Assembly: GCF_013408175.1 (NCBI RefSeq)
Contig: NZ_JACBYW010000002.1
Coordinates: forward strand, 434,001 to 498,000
DNA length: 64,000 nt
Direction: 5' to 3'
DNA from: Actinopolyspora biskrensis
Lineage (GTDB): Bacteria > Actinomycetota > Actinomycetes > Mycobacteriales > Pseudonocardiaceae
This document shows positions 26,610 through 34,772 of this stretch, piece by piece. The translations under genes and the position numbers were made by a program. Position 1 is the stretch's first letter; each line of letters starts with the position of its first letter. The notes under the pieces were generated by a model. It worked only from the letters and a program-made list of their open reading frames with translations. It searched no databases and was not told the origin of the DNA.

Positions 26610-28010
26610 GTGGTTCCGTGGTGGCTCATGGCAGTGCTGGTGTTCGGTGCGAACTTCATGTTCTGGGGCGGGATCGGGCTGCTGCGTGCGACGGTCGCCT
26701 GCGGAGGGTGGTTACGCAGCCGGGTGTCGTGGAGATCCTGGTTGTTGCGCGCCCTGGCCGATTTGCGGGATGTCTGGTCCGCGCTGCCGGAAAGGCGGAG
26801 GAACCGGCGACACGACGACCCGCCGTGCGGGAGCATCGGGGTGGACCGGGTGGCCGTGCTCATGCCGGCGCACAACGAGGAGCTCGTGATAAGCGAGAGT
26901 CTCGAGTCGGTGACCGCTCTCGTGCCGAGGAGCAACATCCACGTCGTTTCCGACGGCTCCACGGACCGGACGGTCGAACTCGCCGAGCGGGCCGGAGTGA
27001 ACGTGATCAGCACCCATGCCAACGTCGGCAAGGCGGGCGCCCTGCGGGAGGCGGTCGAACGTTTCGGCCTGGTCGAGCGCTACCCGATCGTGCTGCTGCT
27101 CGACGCCGACACCAGGCTCGACGGGAACTACTTCCGCGCGGCGCTGCCCCTGTTCGACAATCCCGAGGTGGCGGCCGTGGCCGGGTTCGTCCGCAGCGAC
27201 TGGGACCGGTCCGGCCTGTCCGTTCTCGGCAGGCTGCTCGTGTGTCACAGGCAGCGCATCTACGCGCTGGGGCAGTACCTGCTCAAGTTCGGCCAGACCT
27301 GGCTGCGGTGCAACGCGACGCACATCGTGCCCGGGTTCGCCAGCATGTACCGCACGGCGGTCCTGCCGTACATCGACATGGACCCTCCCGGGCTGGTGAT
27401 CGAGGACTTCAACATGACCTTCGAGGTCTACCAGAAAGGGCTCGGCAAGGTGGGGTTCACGCCGAAGGCGGTGGCGATCACCCAGGACCCGGACAACCTC
27501 GGGGACTACGTGCGTCAGACCAGGAGGTGGGCGCTGGGGCTGTGGCAGACGGTGCGTCGTCACCGGCCGCGGGTCAACCTGTTCAGCTGCATGCTGTTCC
27601 TGCTGCTGGTGGAACTGGTCACCAGCAGCCTGATGATGGTGCTTTTCCCCGTGGTGCTGCTGGTGCTGTTCCTGCCGAGACTGTTCCCCGTCGTGACCGG
27701 GGTCCCCGTGCTCGGCCCGCTCTACGAGACGGTCACCGGACACGTCTCTCCGCTGGGGCTGGTGCTCGGGGTGGTCGTGGTCGATCTGTCACTGAGCCTG
27801 CTGGTGGCGGTGGTGATGCGGAAACCGCGCTTCCTGCTTTTCGGGGGCTTCTTTCTGGTGCTGCGCGTGTTGGACTGCTCGCTGTCGCTGTACACCCTGC
27901 CGATGGCCTGGCTGACCAGGTCCACGGGGCGTTGGCGCAGTCCGGGACGGCGTGCTCCGGTGCGGAGGGGAGCAGCCGCGGCCGGACCGGATCCCACGGC
28001 GGGGGGCTGA
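26610..28010 (+). CDS. Processive GT2 polysaccharide synthase (PgaC/IcaA-like)
   Basis: A 466-residue membrane glycosyltransferase. The cytoplasmic GT2 domain has the Asp of SDGSTDRT, DADT for metal and donor, the catalytic Asp of EDFNMTFE and QTRRW, the Q-x-x-R-W motif of processive synthases. One N-terminal and about three to four C-terminal membrane spans form the export path. The GTG at 26610 was chosen for its GGAGGT site seven bases upstream. Such enzymes both polymerise and export, as in poly-GlcNAc, hyaluronan or cellulose, which may explain why no Wzx or Wzy is seen. Deacetylase and hydrolase partners lie in the same locus. Confidence 0.85.
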   Translation: MVPWWLMAVLVFGANFMFWGGIGLLRATVACGGWLRSRVSWRSWLLRALADLRDVWSALPERRRNRRHDDPPCGSIGVDRVAVLMPAHNEELVISESLESVTALVPRSNIHVVSDGSTDRTVELAERAGVNVISTHANVGKAGALREAVERFGLVERYPIVLLLDADTRLDGNYFRAALPLFDNPEVAAVAGFVRSDWDRSGLSVLGRLLVCHRQRIYALGQYLLKFGQTWLRCNATHIVPGFASMYRTAVLPYIDMDPPGLVIEDFNMTFEVYQKGLGKVGFTPKAVAITQDPDNLGDYVRQTRRWALGLWQTVRRHRPRVNLFSCMLFLLLVELVTSSLMMVLFPVVLLVLFLPRLFPVVTGVPVLGPLYETVTGHVSPLGLVLGVVVVDLSLSLLVAVVMRKPRFLLFGGFFLVLRVLDCSLSLYTLPMAWLTRSTGRWRSPGRRAPVRRGAAAAGPDPTAGG

Positions 28011-28235
28011 GCACCGCCGGAGCGCCTCGGCTTGCCCGAGCCGCCCACTCGGGACCGAGACGCGGGTCCCGGAACGGGGTCTCAGGGGGCGCAGCGGAGC
28101 GCGGGGCCTCCTGCGGCGGCCCCTAGCACGTCGCCGCCGTCCGTGGCGACGTCCTGCGATCGTGGGTCACCTGCGGCAGAATCCGTTGTGTGACCGCTGC
28201 GAACGCGGGTGTTGAGCCTTCCTGGGGGCGAGAGA

Positions 28236-28931
28236 ATGCTGCGCCTGTTGCTGTTGGACGAACAACGGATGTTCGTCGAGGCACTCGGGCAGTGTCTGTC
28301 CACCGTGCCGGATCTGTGGGTGGCCGGTAGCGCCGATCCGGCCCAGGTGGACCTGCCGGGTAAAGCGGCCGCGACGCGTCCGGACGTGGTAACGATCGAC
28401 GTCGCTCCGTTCGGCGCCCGAGCGCCCGAAGTGCTGCGTTTCCTGGGCGAGACGTTCCCCGGGACTCCCCTGGTGGTGCTGGCTTCGCACTCGCGGCCCG
28501 CACTGGCCGTGGAGGCCGCACGCGCGGGCGTGGCCGCGTGGGTGCCCAAGGAACGCGGGATCACCGAGTTGGTGACGGTGATCCGTGGCGCGCACCGCGG
28601 GGAGGGGTGGTACCCCCCCGAGGTGCTGGGGATGGTGCTGCGCTCGTTGCGCGAGGACGTCAGGACCGCAGCCGCGGGCGGTGGACCGTTGGACGTGCTC
28701 AGCTCCAGGGAGCGCGACGTGCTGGACGGGATGGTCGAGGGGAAGCGTGCTTGGCGGATCGCCGAGGAGCTGTTCATCTCGGTGCAGACCGTGCGTACGC
28801 ACACGCGCAGCATTCTGGGCAAGCTGAATGTGCACAGCCAGCTGGAAGCCGTGACGTTGGCCCGCTCCGCGGCGGACACCGCCGCGAAACCGAAGCCCGT
28901 TCAGGGGGCCGCCCGCGGGGACCCCGTATGA
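28236..28931 (+). CDS. NarL/LuxR-type response regulator
   Basis: A 231-residue regulator with a divergent receiver domain (residues 1-120) and a LuxR helix-turn-helix (about 155-215: LSSRERDVLDGMVEGKRAW, VQTVRTHTRSIL). The receiver keeps the acidic pair (LLLDEQ), the phosphorylatable Asp in VVTIDVAPF and the Lys of VPKERG. No sensor kinase is nearby, so it is an orphan. The ATG at 28236 follows GGGGGCGAGAG. The next gene, a GT4, starts in its stop (ATGA). It probably controls the polysaccharide locus. Confidence 0.85.
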   Translation: MLRLLLLDEQRMFVEALGQCLSTVPDLWVAGSADPAQVDLPGKAAATRPDVVTIDVAPFGARAPEVLRFLGETFPGTPLVVLASHSRPALAVEAARAGVAAWVPKERGITELVTVIRGAHRGEGWYPPEVLGMVLRSLREDVRTAAAGGGPLDVLSSRERDVLDGMVEGKRAWRIAEELFISVQTVRTHTRSILGKLNVHSQLEAVTLARSAADTAAKPKPVQGAARGDPV

Positions 28932-30142
28932 GCGGCGGACGTCTCGTGCGGGGGGTGCCCGGACGAAGGTCGAAACGCGTTCGGCGGCGGATTCCCGTGC
29001 CGGAGAACGGTGTCGCCACGGTGATCACGCGACTGGAGGGCGGGGCCGGGGTCGTGGCACTGCGTTCGGCGGTGGCCTTGGTCGAGAGGCACTGCCCGGT
29101 CACCATAGTCACCGGTGGGGGCGGGGCGTTGGTGGAACAGGCGCGGAAGGCGGGAGTTCCGGTCGTGATCGAACCGGCGCTGTGCAAACCCGTCCACCCC
29201 GGGTGTGACCTGTTGGCGCTGTGGCGCCTCCGCACGCTGTTCGCGGAGCGGGGGTTCGACGTCGTGCACACCCACACGGCCAAGGCCGGAGCCGTGGGCC
29301 GTGCGGCCGCGTGGTGGGCGGGGACGCGGCGCGTGGTGCACACCTACCACGGCTTTCCGTTCCACCCCTTTCAGAGCGCGCTCCGCCGGGGGAGTTACGT
29401 CCTCGTCGAGCGGGCCCTCGGTGGGATCACCGATGTGGCCCTGTGCGTCGGTTCCGCGGTGACCTCCGAGGCGCTCCGACGTGCTCTGGTCGGACCGGAC
29501 CGGGTGCGCACCATCGGCGTGCCCGTTTCCCGGGCTGCTCCCCGCGCCGATCCGGTGTCCGGACGACGTGCCCGCCGCGCTCTGGGGATCTCCGACGACC
29601 GTCTGCTGGTCGGGGCGGTGGGGAGGCTCACCTACCAGAAGGCCCCGGAGGACTTCGTCACGGCGCTGGCCCTGCTGGGCCGCGACGACGTCAGCGGCGT
29701 CTGGGTGGGGGACGGGGACCGGCGCGCGCCGGTCTCCCGGTTGGTCGAGAGCGAACTCGCCGGGGACTTCATTCTGCTGGGGCAACGTTCGGACGTTCCG
29801 GAGCTGCTTCCCGCCTTCGACGTGTTCGTCCTGCCGAGCAGGTACGAAGGACTTCCGCTGGCCCTGGCCGAAGCGATGCGGTGCGGGGTTCCCGTGGTGG
29901 CCACGGACGTGAACGCGGTCCCCGATCTGGTGACGGCGGGAACCACGGGGCTGCTCGTCCCACCCGAGCGCCCGGAACTGCTGGCCGGGGCGTTGGCGAG
30001 GTTGCTGGACTCCCCCGCCGAGCGCGAGGCGATGGGGGCGGCGGGGAGAAAGCGGGTCGACGAGCGCTTCGACCTCGACACGCTCGTCCGGGTTCTGGAG
30101 GGGGTCTACGTGGACGGCGGACCCGAACACCGAACGAAGTGA
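28928..30142 (+). CDS. GT4 glycosyltransferase
   Basis: A second GT-B enzyme, 404 residues from the ATG that overlaps the response regulator stop. VATVITRLEGGAGVVAL is the N-terminal glycine loop, VVHTHTAKAG the acceptor-side motif, VGAVGRLTYQKAPEDFV the start of the donor domain and YEGLPLALAEAMRCGVPVV the E-x7-E region. An Arg-rich N-terminus suggests membrane contact. The position after a regulator rather than in the main run suggests a side-chain or later transfer step, which is inference. Confidence 0.86.
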   Translation: MSGGRLVRGVPGRRSKRVRRRIPVPENGVATVITRLEGGAGVVALRSAVALVERHCPVTIVTGGGGALVEQARKAGVPVVIEPALCKPVHPGCDLLALWRLRTLFAERGFDVVHTHTAKAGAVGRAAAWWAGTRRVVHTYHGFPFHPFQSALRRGSYVLVERALGGITDVALCVGSAVTSEALRRALVGPDRVRTIGVPVSRAAPRADPVSGRRARRALGISDDRLLVGAVGRLTYQKAPEDFVTALALLGRDDVSGVWVGDGDRRAPVSRLVESELAGDFILLGQRSDVPELLPAFDVFVLPSRYEGLPLALAEAMRCGVPVVATDVNAVPDLVTAGTTGLLVPPERPELLAGALARLLDSPAEREAMGAAGRKRVDERFDLDTLVRVLEGVYVDGGPEHRTK

Positions 30143-30386
30143 ATAAGTAACATAAAGTGCATGCGGTTCCGTGAACAGGTACAACTGGGGTATCGAATCC
30201 AACGAATCCGGTACGGACGGATCGATGCGCGGATGATCAGCTCGGCGCGTCGGTGTGGGAGGTCCGCCGGTTACGCCGGAACACGTCCGGTGCGGCTCGC
30301 TGGTGGAGTCGGTGGAGATCGGTTCCTCCGCGTGCGGTGTCGAGCCGCCTCGTGGAACGTGGCCTACGGCGCTGAGGGGGTAAGCG

Positions 30387-31028
30387 ATGGCTCGACTGGT
30401 TCTCGGGGACGATCACACGGTTTTCGTGGACGCGTTGACGACCGTGTTGCCGCAACGAGGTATCGAGGTGGTGGGCACGGCGGACACCATCGAGGGCACA
30501 TTGGAGATGGTGCGTGGGAACCGGCCCGATGTGTGCCTGCTGGACAGGTTCTTCGCCGACGGAGACGTGCTGGACTCGCTGGACGAGGTCGTGAAGGTGG
30601 GCGGCCCGCGGATGCGCCTGGTGCTGCTCACGGCTGACCGCGAGACCGCGGCGATTCGGCGTGCGATGCGCACGGGAGCCGCGGGGTACGTCAACAAGAT
30701 GTGCGGACTGACCGCTCTGGTGGAGGCGGTTCGCAAGGTCTCGGCCGGAGAACCGGTGACCCGGCTGCCCGCGCTGGCGGTGGAGCGCAACGCGGACGGC
30801 GTGGCGTTCGGTGACGAGGTGCTGTTCGAAGAGCTCACTCCTCGGGAGCGGGAGTGCCTGCGGTTGCTGGTGAGCGGGGCGCACACGAAGACCATGGCCA
30901 GGGACCTGGGGGTCTCCGATGCGACGGTGCGGACTCATGTGCAGGGACTGCTGACCAAGATGGGAGTGCACTCGCGCCTGGAGGCGGTCAGTCTCGCCGT
31001 GCGCCACAGCCTGGTGGACGAAACCTAG
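30387..31028 (+). CDS. NarL/LuxR-type response regulator
   Basis: A 213-residue regulator. The receiver domain has the acidic pair (LVLGDDH), the phospho-accepting Asp in VCLLDRFF and the Lys of YVNKM. The LuxR domain (about 145-205) reads LTPRERECLRLLVSGAHTK and DATVRTHVQGLL. It is similar in design to the regulator at 28236 and likewise lacks a kinase gene close by. A 244-base gap with A+T-rich sequence right after 30142 gives it its own promoter region. It ends the polysaccharide locus. Confidence 0.86.
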   Translation: MARLVLGDDHTVFVDALTTVLPQRGIEVVGTADTIEGTLEMVRGNRPDVCLLDRFFADGDVLDSLDEVVKVGGPRMRLVLLTADRETAAIRRAMRTGAAGYVNKMCGLTALVEAVRKVSAGEPVTRLPALAVERNADGVAFGDEVLFEELTPRERECLRLLVSGAHTKTMARDLGVSDATVRTHVQGLLTKMGVHSRLEAVSLAVRHSLVDET

Positions 31029-31061
31029 TCGACCGGGAATCGGAGGAGTTTCCGGACGGGA

Positions 31062-31898
31062 TCAGCTCCGGTGGCCCCCGATGTGCTCCAGCAGCAGTTC
31101 GTTGACCTGTTCGGGAGCTTCCTCCGCCATCCAGTGCGAGACGCCGTCCAGGATCTCGAACCGATACTCGCCCGCGACGTAGTCGGCGGTCGCCTCGGCC
31201 GCCCGTGCGCCCACGGCACTGTCCTCGGTGCTCCACACGTAGAGGGTGGGAACGGTGATACTGCCCACCGCGCCGCTGTGCCGCACGGCCCGGTACCAGT
31301 TCAGCGCCGCCGTGAGCGCCCCGGGCGTGCGCATTCTCTCCAGGTACGCCGTTACGTGCTCGTCGGGAACCCTGTCCCCGAACAGCTCGCGGATCCTGGC
31401 CGCGTCCTCGTCCAGCAGAGTGCGTTCCGCGTCCTCGGAGCGGAAAAGACGCATGTAGGCCGACCTGCGCTGTTGGTCCGGGTCGTGTGCGAGGGCCTGT
31501 CCGAAAGCCTCCGGATGGGGGATCGACAGGGCGGACAGCGTGGTCACCCGCTCCGGAACGGCCCCGGCAGCCGACCAGGCCACCGCGGCTCCCCAGTCGT
31601 GGCCGACCAGGTCGAAGCGCTCCCATCCCAGTCGGTCCGCGATGGCGAGAACGTCGCCGACGAGCTCCTCCATCCGGTAGTCGGTGACGCGTTCCGGCCG
31701 CACGTCGGGAGAGTAACCGCGCTGGTCCGGGGCGATCGCGTGATAGCCGGCTTCCGCGAGGGCGACGAGCTGCCGCTGCCACTGCAGCCCCGACTCGGGG
31801 AAGCCGTGCAGCAGCAGCACGCCGTGTTCGTCCGGGGGTCCGGCTTCGAGAGCGTCGAACTTTCCCGCGGCGGTGGGGATCGTGACGTGATCGGGCAC
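31062..31898 (-). CDS. Alpha/beta hydrolase, epoxide hydrolase-like
   Basis: A 278-residue alpha/beta hydrolase. HGFPESGLQW forms the oxyanion loop, VGHDWGAAVAW holds the Asp nucleophile of epoxide hydrolases, and the late His is in DGVSHWMAEEAPEQV. Together these point to an epoxide hydrolase or haloalkane dehalogenase-like enzyme. It converges with the response regulator at 31028, leaving only 33 bases. It is divergent from the acyl-CoA synthetase. Substrate unknown. Confidence 0.82.
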   Translation of the reverse strand: MPDHVTIPTAAGKFDALEAGPPDEHGVLLLHGFPESGLQWQRQLVALAEAGYHAIAPDQRGYSPDVRPERVTDYRMEELVGDVLAIADRLGWERFDLVGHDWGAAVAWSAAGAVPERVTTLSALSIPHPEAFGQALAHDPDQQRRSAYMRLFRSEDAERTLLDEDAARIRELFGDRVPDEHVTAYLERMRTPGALTAALNWYRAVRHSGAVGSITVPTLYVWSTEDSAVGARAAEATADYVAGEYRFEILDGVSHWMAEEAPEQVNELLLEHIGGHRS

Positions 31899-32180
31899 AC
31901 AGCCACCTTACGCGTGCGGGGCTCCGGAGATCCAGCAGCGGTCTCGGGGGGCCGGACCGGGTGTAGTGCCCGGTGGAGCCGCGGGCGCGAGACCCCGTGC
32001 CCGGAACGCCCCGGAACCCGCTCGTCCGCCGTGATCGAACGTGTCCGCACATGCGCGGAGAGTGCTGGTTTCGTCCGCCGGTCGGAGCGGTATGGCTCCG
32101 AAAGGACGGCGCGGTTAACTTGTGAGATCCGCCGCACGATCCGGTGCGGAAACGTTTTCGACTGTGGAGAGTGGTTGGGA

Positions 32181-33932
32181 ATGGTCGAGACCACCGCGTT
32201 CGGGCCGTCCGACGTCGGAGAGGGGGAAGACAGCGACGACACGGCTACCGAGCAGTTCCGCCGGGCCAGGGACTTCCTGCTGCGGAACGGAGCGGACCAC
32301 GAGGCGGCCCGCGCCGGGTTCCGCTGGCCCAGGCCCGAGCGGTTCAACTGGGCCCTGGACTGGTTCGACACCATAGGGCGGCGCACCGACCGCTTGGCGC
32401 TCTGGATCACACGTCCGGACGGCGGGGAGGACGGGGTGACCTACGCCGAGCTGACGAAGCGTTCCAACCGGGTGGCGAACTGGTTGCGCGGGCTGGGAGC
32501 CGTGCGCGGCGACCGGTTGATACTCATGCTCGACAACAGGGTGGAACTCTGGGAGACCCTGCTGGCCGCCATGAAGCTCGGTGTGGTGACCATCCCAGCC
32601 ACACCGTTGCTGGGGCCGGGTGAGCTGCGGGACCGGGTGGAGCGCGGCCGGGCGAACCACGTGGTGACCGGTACCGAGCACGTCGCCAAGTTCGCCGACG
32701 TCGAGGGCGACTACACGCGGATAGCCGTCGGCGAGGAGACGAGCGGTTGGGTGAACTACGCCGACAGCGCGGGTTCCGACGAGCGGTTCGTCCCGGAAGG
32801 GGTCACCCACGCGGACGATCCGCTGTTGCTGTACTTCACCTCGGGGACCACCGCGCTGCCCAAGTTGGTCGAGCACACCCACGTGTCGTACCCGGTCGGA
32901 CATCTCAGCACGATGTACTGGATAGGGCTGCGTCCGGGTGACGTGCATCTCAACATTTCCTCCCCCGGCTGGGCGAAGCACGCCTGGAGTTGCGTGTTCG
33001 CGCCGTTCAACGCCGAGGCGACCGTGTTCGTGCACGGTTACGAGCGCTTCGACCCCGAGCGGTTGCTCGACGAGATGTCCCGCTGCGGGGTCACGAGCTT
33101 CTGCGCGCCGCCGACCGTCTGGAGGATGCTGATCCAGTCCGACCTCGGACGTCTGAGCCGGCCTCCGCGTAGCGTCGTCAGCGCGGGCGAGCCCCTCAAC
33201 CCCGAGGTGATCGAACAGGTCGCCCGGGAGTGGTCGGTGACGATCAGGGACGGGTTCGGTCAGACCGAGAGCAGCGTGCAGGTCGCGAACACCCCGGGGC
33301 TACCGGTCAAGGAGGGGTCCATGGGCAGGCCCCTTCCCGGCTTCGACGTGGCCCTGGTGGACCCGGCGACCGGGGAGCGCGCCGCGGAGGGGGAGATCTG
33401 CCTGGCGCTCGATCCGCCTCCCGTGGGGCTGATGAGCGGTTACTCCGACGAGGGGCAAACCGCCGAGGTGATGCGCGACGGCTACTACCACACGGGTGAC
33501 GTGGGGCACGTGGACGAGGACGGATACATCACTTACGTCGGACGCACCGACGACGTGTTCAAGGCTTCGGACTACCGGATCTCGCCCTTCGAGCTGGAAA
33601 GCGTGCTCCTGCAGCACCCGGCCGTGGCCGAGGCCGCCGTGGTGCCCGCTCCCGACCCGGTTCGACTGGCCGTCCCGAAGGCCTATGTCGTGCTGACGGC
33701 GGGGTACCCGGGCGACAGTGACACGGCCCTGAGCGTGTTGCGCTACGCGCGGGAGCAGCTGGCCGCCTACAAGCGGATCCGCAGGCTGCAGTTCGACGAG
33801 CTGCCGAAGACGATCTCGGGCAAGATCCGTCGCGTGGAGCTGCGTTCGAGGGAGCGGGACGGCCCCGCGGAGGAGGGACGCGCCGCGGGCGCCGAGTTCC
33901 GGGAAGAGGACTTCCCCGAGCTGAAGGGGTGA
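32181..33932 (+). CDS. AMP-forming acyl-CoA synthetase
   Basis: A 583-residue member of the ANL family. LLYFTSGTTALPKLVEHTH is the ATP-binding loop, GFGQTES the adenine motif, HTGDVGHVDEDGYITYVGRTDD the hinge region and LPKTISGKIRRVEL the C-terminal catalytic Lys. The long N-terminal helix region and overall length match medium-chain (ACSM-like) acyl-CoA synthetases, which activate fatty or aromatic acids with ATP and CoA. No partner genes reveal the acid. The ATG at 32181 is supported by GGGA and the family length; the frame is open far upstream. Confidence 0.85.
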   Translation: MVETTAFGPSDVGEGEDSDDTATEQFRRARDFLLRNGADHEAARAGFRWPRPERFNWALDWFDTIGRRTDRLALWITRPDGGEDGVTYAELTKRSNRVANWLRGLGAVRGDRLILMLDNRVELWETLLAAMKLGVVTIPATPLLGPGELRDRVERGRANHVVTGTEHVAKFADVEGDYTRIAVGEETSGWVNYADSAGSDERFVPEGVTHADDPLLLYFTSGTTALPKLVEHTHVSYPVGHLSTMYWIGLRPGDVHLNISSPGWAKHAWSCVFAPFNAEATVFVHGYERFDPERLLDEMSRCGVTSFCAPPTVWRMLIQSDLGRLSRPPRSVVSAGEPLNPEVIEQVAREWSVTIRDGFGQTESSVQVANTPGLPVKEGSMGRPLPGFDVALVDPATGERAAEGEICLALDPPPVGLMSGYSDEGQTAEVMRDGYYHTGDVGHVDEDGYITYVGRTDDVFKASDYRISPFELESVLLQHPAVAEAAVVPAPDPVRLAVPKAYVVLTAGYPGDSDTALSVLRYAREQLAAYKRIRRLQFDELPKTISGKIRRVELRSRERDGPAEEGRAAGAEFREEDFPELKG

Positions 33933-34083
33933 GGCCGGCCGCCGTTCTCCGTGTCCGGCGCGACCGTGACGCGGGGAACGGTCCCCGGGGCGACGCCCGT
34001 TCGGCCCACGAGTAATCACGCACGAATCCAGCACAATCAATTATGCGGATTGTCGACAATTGAAAAGTAGAAAAGGAGAAGTC

Positions 34084-34269
34084 GTGGGCCGTCCGAAGAA
34101 TTTCCTCAGGGGGCGCGAAGGGGGAGTCGCACGCCGGGACCGCCCCGGAAGTGCCGTGACCTGCGCGAAAGTCGGGCGCCGCGATTGGTGGTGGGGTGTC
34201 TCACCGTCATCGGAGCTTGAGCGTAACATCCGTGCTCTCGCTGCCGATGGAACGGGCAGCAGCGAATAA
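34084..34269 (+). CDS. Possible 61-residue basic protein
   Basis: A GTG with AAAAGGAGAAG at ideal spacing opens a 61-codon frame ending in TAA. The product is rich in Arg (GRPKNFLRGREGGVARRDR near the start), has a WWW run in the middle and no recognised domain. It lies upstream of the betaine operon promoter in an otherwise non-coding stretch. The strong ribosome site is the only real support. It may be a small protein, a leader peptide or chance. Confidence 0.3.
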   Translation: MGRPKNFLRGREGGVARRDRPGSAVTCAKVGRRDWWWGVSPSSELERNIRALAADGTGSSE

Positions 34270-34321
34270 AGAATAGGGCGTGAAGTCGCGGTCCGGGGGC
34301 GTGATTCATCGAATCGTACGC

Positions 34322-34350
34322 TTGCACCCGGCGTGTCGCTTATGGTATAT
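34322..34350 (+). promoter_or_regulatory. Candidate promoter of the betaine operon
   Basis: TTGCAC (34322-34327) and GTATAT (34345-34350) are separated by exactly 17 bases, a good sigma-70-like match in a GC-rich genome. Transcription would start near 34357 and leave an unusually long leader before the methyltransferase start at 34773. Confidence 0.45.
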
Positions 34351-34772
34351 GCTGCGCACGCGCATTGTACGACAACTATCGGGCGATTGCCTTTGTCGGA
34401 TCGTGACCCGGGAAGTGAATGAGTGAATCCTTCCAGGTGAGAGCGGATTTTTTCACCCTGGGTAACTGCTCGAATCACGCGATCATCCCATTTTTATGAT
34501 TAGGGTCACAGCTATTTGCTGTTGCATTTTTCGTGAATGCGCCTAAGTTGGGTTCTCGGCGTACGGAATCTGCGCCGGGATCGGACGGCAAAGGTGCCGA
34601 CCGAGTGTGCTGATCGATGCCAGCGCGCGGCCCGCTAGTCCGGCTGCCCGCATCGGTCCGGCGTGCCCCTTGTGTGAGGTGACCCGGCGCGCCCGTGAGA
34701 GCTCGGGGCGGCGAATTCGCCGCGGTTCCGAGCGATGCAGTGGCGCTTGACCAACGCGAGTGGGAGCTGAGT

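Larger units (their letters stand above)
33933..34772 (+). other. Upstream region of the betaine operon
   Basis: 840 bases, markedly A+T-richer than the flanking genes between 34010 and 34550. It holds a possible 61-codon gene (34084-34269), a good sigma-70-like promoter (34322-34350) and a long leader of about 415 bases. A GGTGA/TCACC hairpin with a T-rich loop lies at 34436-34456. No SAM, SAH, glycine or c-di-AMP riboswitch consensus was recognised by eye. Confidence 0.5.

Noticed and set aside
34351-34772. A SAM, SAH, glycine or c-di-AMP riboswitch in the betaine operon leader
   Set aside because: The conserved cores of these classes could not be found by reading; a weak hairpin alone is not enough. 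A covariance-model search would decide.
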